Assembly (NCBI GenBank): GCA_030704615.1
Contig: CM060734.1
Location: 22,504,001 to 22,568,000, forward strand
Direction: 5' to 3'
Length of the DNA stretch: 64,000 bases
DNA from: Takakia lepidozioides
Lineage: Eukaryota > Streptophyta > Takakiopsida > Takakiales > Takakiaceae
Both the position numbers and the translations under genes were made by a program. A model generated the notes under the pieces. That model had not been told where the DNA came from and made no database searches. It worked only from the letters and a program-made list of their open reading frames with translations. Below, in pieces: positions 54,584 through 64,000 of the stretch (the stretch's first letter is position 1; each line of letters starts with the position of its first letter).

Positions 54584-55669
54584 ATGGGGTCGGGCAAGAC
54601 AAAGCGAAAGCGGAATGGCCCGAAAGACGATGATCCTGGTGAGCCCGGTGGGGGTGACGTGTCACCGAAGCGGCAAATGGAAGAGGCAATCTATGCTTCT
54701 GAAAGCAAGGCCGCTCAAGAACAGGAGGAATTTGGGAAGTCGGAGCCCGAGGACTTCCCAAAGGCTCTGCCAGACCAACAGATGTCTCCCATGCCAGCAG
54801 CCTTTAGGGAAGGGTTGTTGGCGCAGTTTGGCGGGACGTTGAAAGACATGATGAGGGCGGCTAATGCCACTTCCACTAAGGCAAAATTTAAGATCAAGCC
54901 TAGAGAACCCGACACCTTCGAGGGTGCCCGAAATCAGAAGGCACTCAACACCTGGCTCTTGGAGCTGGAGCAGTACTTCCGGGCGGCCAAGTTGAGTGAC
55001 GAGGATCGAGTGGAAGTGGCTCCCACCTATTTGAGGGGCTATGCTCAACAATGGTGGCAGAAGCGTCTTCATGACCAAGGGCCAAACCCAGAAACCTTGA
55101 GCTGGAGTGGGTTCAAGGGACTTATGAAAATACAGTTTGTGTCCATCAACGCGTACTGGCTCGCCCGGGACAAGATGAGGAACTTGAAGAAAACGGATGA
55201 CATTCGGAGATATGTTCAGGCTTTCAATGTGCTGTTGCTCGAAGTCGCAGATATGGCGGAACCAGAAATGGTCTTCAACTTTGTGGCGGGACTGGCCCCA
55301 TGGGCCAGGCAGAAGTTGGAGGAGAAGCCACCTAAGACTTTGAACGAGGCAATTGAAAGGGCTGAATGTTTCTCGGATGTCCCTAGGGGCGAAAGACAGG
55401 GCCGTACGGAGCTTAACCACAAGAAGATCCGGCGGGAGGGTGACTCTTTCCGACCGGAAAAGAAGTGGGATAGGCCACGCGGCGACAATGGCACATGGAA
55501 ATCGAAGGGAGGGCCTTCGCACGTCAAGGCGGCACCCCGGTGCTCAAAAGAAAAATCAGATGCGGCGGCTTATGGCGGACAGAAGGCAACCTTCGATGGA
55601 GTGTGCTTTAATTGCGGGGAGCCCGGGCACATAGCCAAGAAGTGCGCAAAAGCCAGACAATTGACATGA
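54584..55669 (+). CDS. Ty3 gag polyprotein
   Basis: Best start is the ATG at 54,584 (MGSGKTKRKRNG), downstream of the primer site; the frame is open from 54,530 but the earlier part includes the primer site. It is intact to the TGA at 55,667. Residues ~100-260 are the gag/capsid domain: FEGARNQKALNTWLLELEQY, AKLSDEDRVEVAPTYLRGYA, QQWWQKRLHD, RYVQAFNVLLLEV, FNFVAGLAPWARQKL and TLNEAIERAECF. The C-terminus has a basic linker and one zinc knuckle CFNCGEPGHIAKKC. It forms the particle that packages element RNA. The partner pol is mostly deleted, so the element would need proteins in trans. Confidence 0.85.
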   Translation: MGSGKTKRKRNGPKDDDPGEPGGGDVSPKRQMEEAIYASESKAAQEQEEFGKSEPEDFPKALPDQQMSPMPAAFREGLLAQFGGTLKDMMRAANATSTKAKFKIKPREPDTFEGARNQKALNTWLLELEQYFRAAKLSDEDRVEVAPTYLRGYAQQWWQKRLHDQGPNPETLSWSGFKGLMKIQFVSINAYWLARDKMRNLKKTDDIRRYVQAFNVLLLEVADMAEPEMVFNFVAGLAPWARQKLEEKPPKTLNEAIERAECFSDVPRGERQGRTELNHKKIRREGDSFRPEKKWDRPRGDNGTWKSKGGPSHVKAAPRCSKEKSDAAAYGGQKATFDGVCFNCGEPGHIAKKCAKARQLT

Positions 55670-56348
55670 CTCGGGCGACCACGGAGCTGTCCGAAGATTC
55701 CATTAGCCGCTTGGTGGAAGCGGTGGTTGCCAAGACTTGCAAGGTAGGCAACTACTCTTGTGAGTTGTATCAAGAGACTGGCCCCTTACGTAAAGGGAGT
55801 CAGTTTCATGTTCGTGAGTGGGATAAATTTCCGGAAATAACGTGTCGTTGTTGTGAACACAAGAGTGTCGCACTCCTTCATGACACCGGGCAACGGCACG
55901 GAAACTGGGCCTCCCGACAAGTGATGTGGGGGCTTCTATTGAAGTGCGTTCTGCCAAAGGAGAACCGCAACTGCGACGAGGTGGGCGTTCGATGTTCCTC
56001 TTCAGCTGGGGAGTTGGGTGGGACGTGAGAACTTGACCAGTTGCGAGATCAATGGAGTGGATCTCATTTGGGGGATGACCTTTTTGAGCAAATCCGGATC
56101 GATCATAGATGGCCGCAAGAGAATAGTCACGCTACCGTGTGGGAATGGTGGCGAAGTTTTACGGGTGTCAGAAACGCCCAACCGAGTGGGAGGGCGAATA
56201 AACCTGCTGACAACAAAGGAGTGGGCCGTGGAGAGCCACGAGCCCCAATTTTTGCTTTACGTGAGACAAGTGGAAGGAGAAGTCGATAGGGAGCCGAGCC
56301 CAGATTGGATCAAGGGGATCCTGGAGAAATACCAGGATGTGATTGCCA
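55670..56348 (+). pseudogene. Remnant of protease/pol N-terminus, deleted before RT
   Basis: After gag, about 350 bp contain only broken frames (SISRLVEAVVAKT). From 56,018 the frame reads SCEINGVDLIWGMTFLSKSG then DGRKRIVTL, matching the end of a Ty3 protease (the I-x-G-M-x-F-L block), and LEKYQDVIA just ahead of where RT should start. It joins LTR 2 directly at 56,349; RT, RNase H and integrase are missing. Confidence 0.65.
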
Positions 56349-57066
56349 TGGCCCTTTGCCTTGAGGGTAGGGGGTCGGGACACAAGAAGGGCTGCCCCTG
56401 TGGTGGGGGCAGTGGCAACAATAGGTACGGGGGCTGAAGCACCCTTGAGTGCCCAAGGCACTCAAGGAGGCGGAGGCGCTCACTAGGTGGAGCCCCGCAC
56501 ACCGGGTTGTGGTGGGGGTGGTTCCACGAGGGTGGGTGGTAGCTTAGTGGGTCTTAGTGGGGGTGGCATAGGACTCACCGTGGGGCGGAGACCTTGTGGT
56601 GGGAGTCGTGGGGAGTCTTGGGACTCATCACGGTCCATTGGGACCGTGGTGGTGGGACCAAGACTCACCGCGACTCATCACCGGGAGTCAAGGGTCTTCG
56701 TGGTGGTTCGCCATAAAAAGACGGTGTTGTTTGTGAAACCCCCGTGGATAGTCACAGAAGTATATAGGGAGTAGTAACCCCGAGAACGGTGCAAGCCCGT
56801 TGGTGACCAAAAACTAGTCAGTAAGCTTGCGAGCCGGAAAGCGACCAAGGTGTGGGGAGCTGTTCCGGACTGCCAACAACCAAAGGGAATTTCCATTAGG
56901 CCCAAAGTGAGCGAGGGTCTTGTGGAGGAGCAAAGGGGGGCCGTTATGTCCCGGTAAGCAGCCGAAGCTCCGAGTTGGCCCAGCGGCCAGTTTGGGAGTT
57001 AGGCGCGCGCATCAAAGCGAGTAACTATGACTTGAAGGGGAGCTTACCGAAGTGAGGTGCATGATA
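56349..57066 (+). repeat. Second LTR
   Basis: Begins TGGCCCTTTGCC and ends TGATA. Same order of landmarks as LTR 1 but about 70 bp shorter, from small gaps in the G-rich middle. The hairpin (CCTTGAGTGCC ... GGCACTCAAGG) is intact. It is followed by its own primer site and gag start, so it acts as the 5' LTR of a second unit. Confidence 0.8.
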
Positions 57067-57121
57067 CTTGGTATCAGAGCTTAGAGTTTAGTACGCAATC
57101 GTCCTTGAGATCGGCCTCATC

Positions 57122-57491
57122 ATGGGGTCGGGCAAGACAAAGTGAAAGTGGAACGGCCCGAAAGATGATGATCCTAGTGAGCCCGGTGGGGGCGACGTGT
57201 CACCGAATCGGCAATTGGAAGAGGCGATTCATGCTTCTGAAAGCGAGGCCGCTCAAGAACAGGAGGAATTTGGGAAGTCGGAGCCCGAGGACTTCCCAAA
57301 GGCTCTGCCAGACCAACAGATGCCTCCCATGCCAGCAACCTTTTGGGAAGGGTTGTTGGCGCAGTTTGGCGGGACGTTGAAAGACGTGATGAGGGCGGCT
57401 AATGCCACTTCCACTAAGGCAAAGTTTAAGGTGAAGCCTAAGGAACCCGACACCTTTGAGGGCGTCCGAAATCAGAAGGCACTCAACACCT
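57122..57491 (+). pseudogene. Second gag copy, stop at codon 8, cut by LINE-2
   Basis: Aligns base by base with gag 1 from its ATG. Codon 8 is TGA where gag 1 has CGA (Arg), a CpG C-to-T change; nearby CGG to TGG and GACGATG to GATGATG are of the same type. After CTCAACACCT (57,491) the sequence switches abruptly to LINE-2. Confidence 0.85.
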
Positions 57492-59733
57492 CCCCATTAT
57501 CCTTATACACTTGTACATGCCCTCACATGCCAAAGATCTCCCCCTGATCCCTGATATCCTACTGACCATCTCCAACACATTAACCCAATCCTCCATCCAT
57601 TCCCAGCACTACATTCTAGCAGGCGATTTCAACAGGGACATTGCCCTCATGGGTCACACATACAACGGTATACACAAAACTCCATCCCTTGCAGACCAGG
57701 AATGGGCCAAATTTACTCAATCACACCACCTCCGTTATATACCCGCCGATCACCATTATTCCTGACAAGGTGGACCTAACTACTCATCCATAAGCCTTCT
57801 TGACAGCTTCTACCTCAAGACACAAAATGACATCCCAACGTACCTTAACAGTCACGTGCACATTAATAGTTTATGCAACTCAGACGATTATCCCGTTTCA
57901 GTAACCATCCCACCATCCCTCATCCCCTTTAGACCTATTCCACCCATACATGTTCCACCGCCGCAATCTAGAATTTTATCCCCACTCCCCCACAATAACA
58001 TAGTCACATTCCTAAAGCACTTCCAACCAACATCCTCACACCTTATGCTAAAACTCTCCGACATACTCTCCGAAGCAAACCTCGCGCAATCCCCTGACAA
58101 AGCCTGGATCGAAGCCGAGATATACTCACAACTTCAATGAGAGAAATGACCAAAAGTGTCATTGCCACCTGCTCTGCCCCTCCTGAAATCCCACAAACTA
58201 CACGCTCAAAACAAAATGGTGGCTACCTTACCCGTACTCAAAAACGTACATGGACATCACATCTTAACACATACCACACACGTCAACGCGCCCTCACTAT
58301 TATACCTACCACTACCCCCATACACCCGGGGAATAACTGGACATCGGATCCACGTATCACTTGCCTAAATACCCTAACAACATGTCAAGCACTTATGTCT
58401 CCAACTGTATGTGTAAAGCTAAACACTATCCATGGCATGATATAGATGGCTTTCTGATTGATAACAGAGGATCCCCAACGGACCGCATTCTAGACTTATT
58501 CATAATAGATTTCTACAAATCATGTCTCAAAAAACTATCTAAATCTAAAGCCTCGGGCCCCGATCTTATACCAAATGTCATACTTCAAGCATTGGACCCT
58601 CAACTTCATCACCTCATTTTTAAATTCTTTCAACTATGTTACAAACTGAAACTAATTCCACACTCCTCGAAGCATAGCCGCACCATTTTACTCTTTAAAA
58701 AAGGTGACCCTACATATCTCAGTAATTACAGACCCACAGCACTGGCCAATATCATATACTAGCTATTCACCAGCACGTTCACCACAATGCTCTCAAGCTA
58801 TGGCGAACAACACCAAATTCTCAGTGACCCCCAAGAAGGATTCCGAGCTACGCGTAGTACAACAAGACAAATACAATATGTTCTATCCGCCCTCAAAGAC
58901 ACTAAACTTACAAAGCAAGACATATATCTCTTATATATCGACTTTAAAAATGCCTTCGGTTCTTTAGATCATGCTAGGTTACTCACTATCATGCTTGATC
59001 TTGGGTACCCCACTGATGCCATCCATCTTATAGGAAACATCTACACAAACAGTACCACTGAATACTTTGGTGCCTACTATGGCTTCACCCCGCCTATCTC
59101 CATCCTCCGAGGAACCATCCAAGGAGACACCTTAAGTCCTTACCTATTCACTATCGTCCTAGAACCCCTACTCTGATGGCTAGCCCGTGGCAAACTTGGT
59201 TATCAATACAAAACCTCCTTAAGTGACATCTCAGCTGCAGCATATGCAGACGATTTCGCCATCCTGGCACACAAACCACAACACCTAAACCGACAAGTTA
59301 ATAGATTCAATCTATGGTTAGGCATGGAACTCAGCTTACACAAATGCGCCATCACTACCGCCACACATCACAATCGGCTCACTAAAGCAGCCATAGCCTC
59401 ACATTGCAAACTCTATGTACACTACCAAAACACACATTTCCCCTTCCTAGGACCAGATGAGCCATACACCTACCTGGGTATCCAATTAGTACCCTCCATC
59501 ACTTGGCACATCCAAAAAGACTCTACATCATCCAAACTCGCTACCAAAAGTTTGGCCCTGCTCAAATCCCCAATTGTCATCCATCCAAAACTATCAATCA
59601 TTCAATCTGTACTACAAATACAAATTCAATACTCATTTCACGCCGCACCCTTCTCCCTACTGGACATCAAAAAACTTCATAAAAGCATTATTCAACTTAC
59701 AAAGCGCGTATGTGGCTTACCAACTAGTACCCG
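57492..59733 (+). mobile_element. LINE-2: 5'- and 3'-truncated non-LTR retrotransposon
   Basis: Starts inside the endonuclease (LYMPSHAKDLPLIPD, ILAGDFNRDIAL, NSDDYPVSV) and runs through the linker (GGYLTRTQKRTWTSHLNTYH) and RT: LSKSKASGPDLIPN, KHSRTILLFKKGDP, DPQEGFRATRSTTRQIQYVL, LLYIDFKNAFGSLDHARLL, LRGTIQGDTLSPYLF and AAYADDFAILA. Stops occur after HHYS, NIIY and EPLL. It ends abruptly in CGLPTST at about 59,733. It lacks the 106-bp insertion found in LINE-1, so it serves as the empty-site reference. Insertion into gag shows it arrived after the Ty3 copy. Confidence 0.85.
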
Positions 59734-62340
59734 ACCGGTTTAAATGATTTTCTATGGATTTCATTGGAGGAAAAGGCTCAAATTCGCCCTTAAGGGTTGA
59801 GCGGATGATAACCGCCACCTAGCGGTCAACAAGGATGAGGAAAATCCCTTTGACCGGTTTCCTGGATGAGTTCCATCCAAATATTTGTTTATTGAACTTT
59901 AGTAGTTTATTATTATATCTCCCTCTAGTTTATATTAGTTTAAGACTATCCTACAATATTTTAAGAGCCCCAAAAACAGTATAAAAGAAGGGCAAGGCTT
60001 CCTTGTTTCTTCACCTAGTTCATTTCTTTGCTTTGTTCTTGCTTTGTTGTAGTTTAGTTTGCTAGAGGGAGCCTAGGTCTAGGGAGTGGAGCTTGAAGCT
60101 CCCTAATTAGGAAGGAGTGTTGATTTTGAGAGCTAAGGCGAGGAAGCTAGCTCGTTGTGGGCCTTGAGGCCATTTGCTTTGATAAAGAAGGAAGTTCGTG
60201 ATCACTAGAGAGTAGATTGGAGTGACTTGGGACAAGTAGAGAGCTATGGGTGGACAATGTTGACATGCACCTAGAGAAAGGGCCTCACAAGAGCCACACC
60301 ATCGAGCCATTAGAGCATCCCAAGCTCACATGGCTCCTAAGGTTGATAAACCACTTACCTTACTTTGCTTTGATGTTTGTTTTGCTATTCCATTTGAGTT
60401 TGCAAGACAGGCCCACGAGAGGTTGTCTCTTATATGTGAAAAACTAACCTTCTAGGGAAAGAGGAGAGCTTAGTTAGAGAGAAAGGTTGATTTGTTAAAG
60501 GACCAAGGACTCCATTGTGGGTTGAAGTCATATGACGTGGTACATGTGTTAAGGAGAAGGAAACTTCCTTAAAAGCTAAGAGTGAGAAGGCCTCTTAGGC
60601 CATAGATCCATAGGATCATATATATATTTCTTTATTGCTGTGCTTTGAGTTTTTAAAGTGAAAAGGTTCCGGAAAGAGAGGACCAGCAAGGTGGTTAGTA
60701 TCTAGGAGGGCCAGGGTGGCTATACTACCTCACTAACCCCCCTAAAAGACAGGGAGATCTTAGAGTAGGGGGTGGGGTTTCATTCTTTTGTTTTTTGTTG
60801 TTTATTCCCATTATGAGGCGCCATTGAGGCCCGCTCAAGCAGGGATAGAGTCGCCATAAGCTTAAGAGGCGAGGGAACTTTGTATGTTGGGCCCCCGCAG
60901 CCACGCGCCGAGGCGCTGAGGGCGCGGGGCCTGCGTTGACTGTCGTACTTGAGGAAAGGACACACACGCGCGGCAGAGCAGAAGCGTGCGGACAGGCTGA
61001 GAGCCCCGCGCGCAAGACCGCCGGGCCGCCGCAATTGGCTGGACGGCGTAGCAGACATACACTGAACGAACCGCTGGGTAACCCGCACGTGCGGCCGCGC
61101 CTAAGTGGGCTCCGCCACGCGTCCAGGGAGCTTTTACCCGACGGACGCCCCCGGGGGGGGGGTGTTTAAGGGGTTTTTGAACCCTTCTCTATTGTTTATT
61201 GGGGAAAACCCCTTAGCTTTGATTTTTGCTGTATCAACAGATTTAAGGGTAGCAAAAATCCGAGAGCCGGGGAGGAGATAGCTTAGAGAGTGGCCTCTCT
61301 TTTGGATCGGCCTTTGAGAGTGAGGAGCCCCGAGCCCCGAGCTACACGCCGAGACAGCGGCAAAGAGGTTTTGGGTACAAACTACTCTATCCTAGTTTTT
61401 AGGCTACAGTAATGAATAGTGAAAGGGAGAGAGGTAGGGGATGACTTATTCTAAGATAGGAAAGCGCTCTTGCTCCCTTATTTAATTATATTCTATAAGC
61501 GCCTGGAGGAAGAATCGGCTGGGCCCACCAGGTAGGGTAGGTCGCGGCAGTACCACGTACGTTTTGGCTGGTGGATGAACTGCGATTTCATCCGCCTCTG
61601 TTGTTTTCATCCGTCGGGCAGGGGTTGTGGTTCCCCCCCCCCCCCCCCCACGGGAACAGGTTCCCGGGGTTCCCAACGATCAGGTGCGTTCTCAGGGCAT
61701 TCCCATGGCCCCTACAGGTAATTCCTGGATCCCTGGGATCTGGAGCAGATTCTCTGCCCAGTGGTCATTTTTATTATTTTTCCATTTATTTATTTATTTG
61801 AGGTTATTTGTTGGGAAGGAAAATAGGAGAAATTGGCTTATAGCTTTGGAATCGATTTAAACCCTTCGCCCCTTAGATTTGGGAAGTTCGGAAGGAGTGT
61901 TGGCCCGTCCTGAGAGGTGTTTGAATTCAACCACTCAAGAATCCTGGAGGAAGAGGGGATCTCCCTTTCTCCCTAAACCCGGTAGGTGCTTTGTGAAGGG
62001 ACGAAGGGAAGTCCCGGCTATAAGCGGCTCGGGGGTTTAGGCTAGTAGGACTTAGTAATAAACAAGACTTGGAGGGCAATTAAAAAACTAAAAAAACGCA
62101 TAAAAAGACTGTAGGAACTAGAAGCGCAACCTCGCCCTGTGAAGTAGAAATTGTATTCTCTTTGTTGGTAGGATTAGAATTGTTTAAGGATTCGCGCCAC
62201 TAGCATTGCCGCGGACCCCTGCACTAAACACAGTGGGGTGGGCGGTTCCTTGAGCCCAACCCATTCCGCTACACACCTCGACCCATCCTAGCTAGTATGT
62301 CGTCACCCCGACAGCGCACGTCCAGGGCTCGTCATATAAA
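59734..62340. other. No recognisable gene; possible LTR-retroelement leader
   Basis: Starts with GACCGGTTT, which recurs at about 59,852. AT-rich to 60,700, then a GC-rich stretch (60,890-61,160). A run of 17 C occurs at 61,633-61,649. Toward the end, at 62,341, TGGTGCGTCTGCCGGGA resembles the primer-site region that follows a 5' LTR in some gypsy elements, but no matching LTR pair was found. Confidence 0.3.
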
Positions 62341-62585
62341 TGGTGCGTCTGCCGGGAGGTGAGTAATTAGTCAGGAAGCTTCTATTTTTTTTATGGATGA
62401 AGTAGCAGGCATTGTACTCATTCTTGTAGCTGCTTATACTTTGTTATACATTGCATATATGCGTTTGATTATTTTGGGTGTTGTTGAGGAACCACCTACC
62501 AGGGAGGATTGAAACCCCCATTTTATAGGCTGAATGTTGAATTCCTTTGGAAATACTAACGTCATGGCATTTATGGAGATGTAGT

Positions 62586-63317
62586 ATGACTACTCAGATG
62601 GATGCCCATCGCTTCTATCTATCATTTGAGGCACGTGTCACCGGCCTCTATCGCGTCATTTCTGGAACTCGATCAGGTGAAGTTCTGACGGAGGATGCCA
62701 TTGTTATTTGCAAATTGATGCGAAGACACATCTTGGATATCGCCGAGGAGTACAGGGGATATTGGATCTCGGCTAGGGTAGGCCCGTTGGGAAAGAAGGC
62801 CTTCATGGCGCCCATTTCTTCTTTCTTCAGGTTCAACGCGTGTTGGCCTAGGTGCTGTCAACCTCCTTTTTTGGGATATCTTAATGTGCAATCCGCAGTG
62901 GAAGCACATCTCGCTTGGCAGGTCGCTTACTTGGGTTGTTGCCCATTGTGCCGGACCATCGCCGACCAGGTCATCAATTTCCAAGGACCGCTCCCCACCA
63001 CCCGAAGATCGGGAGAGGCCACCCATTTTTTAGGCAGGAAAATTCATGTAGATCTTACTTTTGATTGGATTTGTTGGTTGTTTGGTTGTGCATTAGAGGA
63101 TTACCTGGAAGCAGAGGAATGCCTCCCTCATCCATCAAGTACTACTAAACTCATTTGTCACCCAAGGTTTTACAACAGCCGCAGGAACAATGCGGCAACA
63201 CTCGTCATCGAGTTGATCACAGACGGGCGATTGGATTTAGCCGCGACAGTGCACGATTGTGTGTGGATCAAAGATCGTCCTCACGAAGCGCCTCGAGGCC
63301 CCATTCCAGATCTGTAG
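62586..63317 (+). CDS. Intact ORF, unknown protein
   Basis: An uninterrupted frame of 243 codons from the ATG at 62,586 (MTTQMDAHRFYLSF); the frame is open 39 bases further upstream but without an ATG. Features: aromatic- and Cys-rich, HILDIAEEYRGYWISARVGP, FRFNACWPRCCQPPFLGYL, GCCPLCRTIADQVI (CPxC), DLTFDWICWLFGCALEDYLE, LPHPSSTTKLICHPRFYN and DLAATVHDCVWIKDRPH. No signal peptide, membrane span or known domain is evident. Scattered Cys pairs could bind a metal. Location downstream of a possible retroelement leader makes it a candidate element protein, but it does not look like gag. Codon use appears coding-like. Confidence 0.4.
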   Translation: MTTQMDAHRFYLSFEARVTGLYRVISGTRSGEVLTEDAIVICKLMRRHILDIAEEYRGYWISARVGPLGKKAFMAPISSFFRFNACWPRCCQPPFLGYLNVQSAVEAHLAWQVAYLGCCPLCRTIADQVINFQGPLPTTRRSGEATHFLGRKIHVDLTFDWICWLFGCALEDYLEAEECLPHPSSTTKLICHPRFYNSRRNNAATLVIELITDGRLDLAATVHDCVWIKDRPHEAPRGPIPDL

Positions 63318-64000
63318 CAACCACCACCGTTTCACTTTGCGAAGGACATCCCTACTAGTTTTCTTCCAATCATTCTTCTAAGGGTAGTGCATTCCCTTTC
63401 GTCTGCTAGCAGCTCCCCGTATACCTCAGTACCCGGATCACCCATTGGTAGGGGAGAGGAAGTGACGGCCTCTGTCTAGGTAAGTGCTCTCGCAGGTTTA
63501 AGAGAGATCTTGTAACTTAATACATTGTTCATTTTGTCAAAACGGCCAGTGATGTAGTGCCGATAAACTTAGTACGCGATTCTTCCATTAGTTTGGATCG
63601 ATGATTACTCTTCCATGTTGTCTTAAATGTTATGTCTTTTGAAGCAAAGATTAAAAGGATTTACAGATTCTGGAAACATGATCGAGAGGTACGAGTAAGG
63701 GTAGAAGCCTTTATCGATCCAATGGCTCGGAGAAAGTCCATTAGAAAGGGGTGGATAGACGAAAGAGTCTGGTGTGCGACCCGCAACAAGTGGAGCTCTT
63801 GAACATTTCTATTGGAGTAGGGACAGACCTCACTGGCCTTATTGCTCGTGTCCCGGAATATACTTAGGGGGCTCTACACCCCCGATCATCTTTTGTTGCG
63901 CACCTAAGGTGGCAGGTAGATTTCTTCACCCATTGTAGGGTATGCCAGCTTCTCGCAACACATTATTCAAAAACTAGAGAGGAGTGTGGGTGTTGTCATA
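63318..64000. other. No recognisable gene
   Basis: Downstream region of the unknown ORF up to the window edge; no open frame with recognisable motifs. Confidence 0.4.

Overview
The window looks like nuclear DNA from a repeat-rich green plant-lineage genome, most likely a charophyte (streptophyte) alga; a Chara-like genome is my best guess, not a proven assignment. The reasons are GT–AG introns, plant-type Ty3/gypsy elements (including one carrying a cytosine-5 DNA methyltransferase, an arrangement reported for charophytes and dinoflagellates), CACTA and SWIM/MULE transposases, several LINEs, and an EMB8-like plant alpha/beta hydrolase. There are no rRNA or tRNA genes and no sign of prokaryotic operons. 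Almost every coding stretch is a transposable-element remnant with stops and frameshifts. The only host-type gene I recognise is the hydrolase at about 25.7-26.9 kb.

Layout. 0-7 kb: a CACTA transposase N-terminus (minus), diverged duplications, and a lone terminal motif at 2,635. 7,018-17,795: a 10.8-kb TIR element (A) whose ends carry iterated CATGAGC motifs. It holds a decayed SWIM-type MULE transposase, two large arrays of near-perfect palindromes (GGAAATGCGG-YR-CCGCATTTCC; the first repeats every ~53 bp), an acidic coding remnant, and a divergent pair of an unrecognised cargo gene. 17.8-22.4 kb: LINE-1 with a 2A-like peptide, APE endonuclease and reverse transcriptase, interrupted by a 106-bp hairpin-rich insertion. 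22.4-29 kb: mostly unique sequence, with the EMB8-like gene, other coding-like exons and a 69-bp tandem repeat. 29.2-30.6 kb: Ty3 integrase relic plus LTR. 32.1-39 kb (minus): Ty3 element encoding gag, protease, DNA methyltransferase, RT, RNase H, integrase and a C-terminal PHD finger, with an internal 1.7-kb inversion.

40.7-46.8 kb: a second element (B) with a related CATGAGC-type end. It holds a multi-exon minus-strand gene that reads as a ParB-like domain followed by a permuted (beta-class) N6/N4 DNA methyltransferase, with a second palindrome array (AACCTTGCGT-YR-ACGCAAGGTT) in one intron. 46.8-49.8 kb: Ty3 fragments in opposite orientations. 49.8-51.1 kb: a LINE fragment (minus). 51.1-53.6 kb: element C, with the same terminal motif, a third copy of the cargo gene and a degenerate spaced repeat. 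53.7-57.5 kb: LTR-gag-LTR-gag of another Ty3 element, cut by LINE-2 (57.5-59.7 kb). 59.7-64 kb: AT-rich DNA, possible LTR-retroelement leader, and one intact unrecognised ORF.

The unifying idea is inference: the window contains a family of large cargo-bearing DNA elements (A, B, C and a lone end at 2,635) that share CATGAGC-type termini and carry short spaced repeats with a pyrimidine-purine centre. One member carries a ParB/DNA-methyltransferase gene. Independently, a Ty3 element carries its own C5 methyltransferase together with a PHD reader. Many inactivating stops are C-to-T type, as expected if this DNA is heavily methylated.
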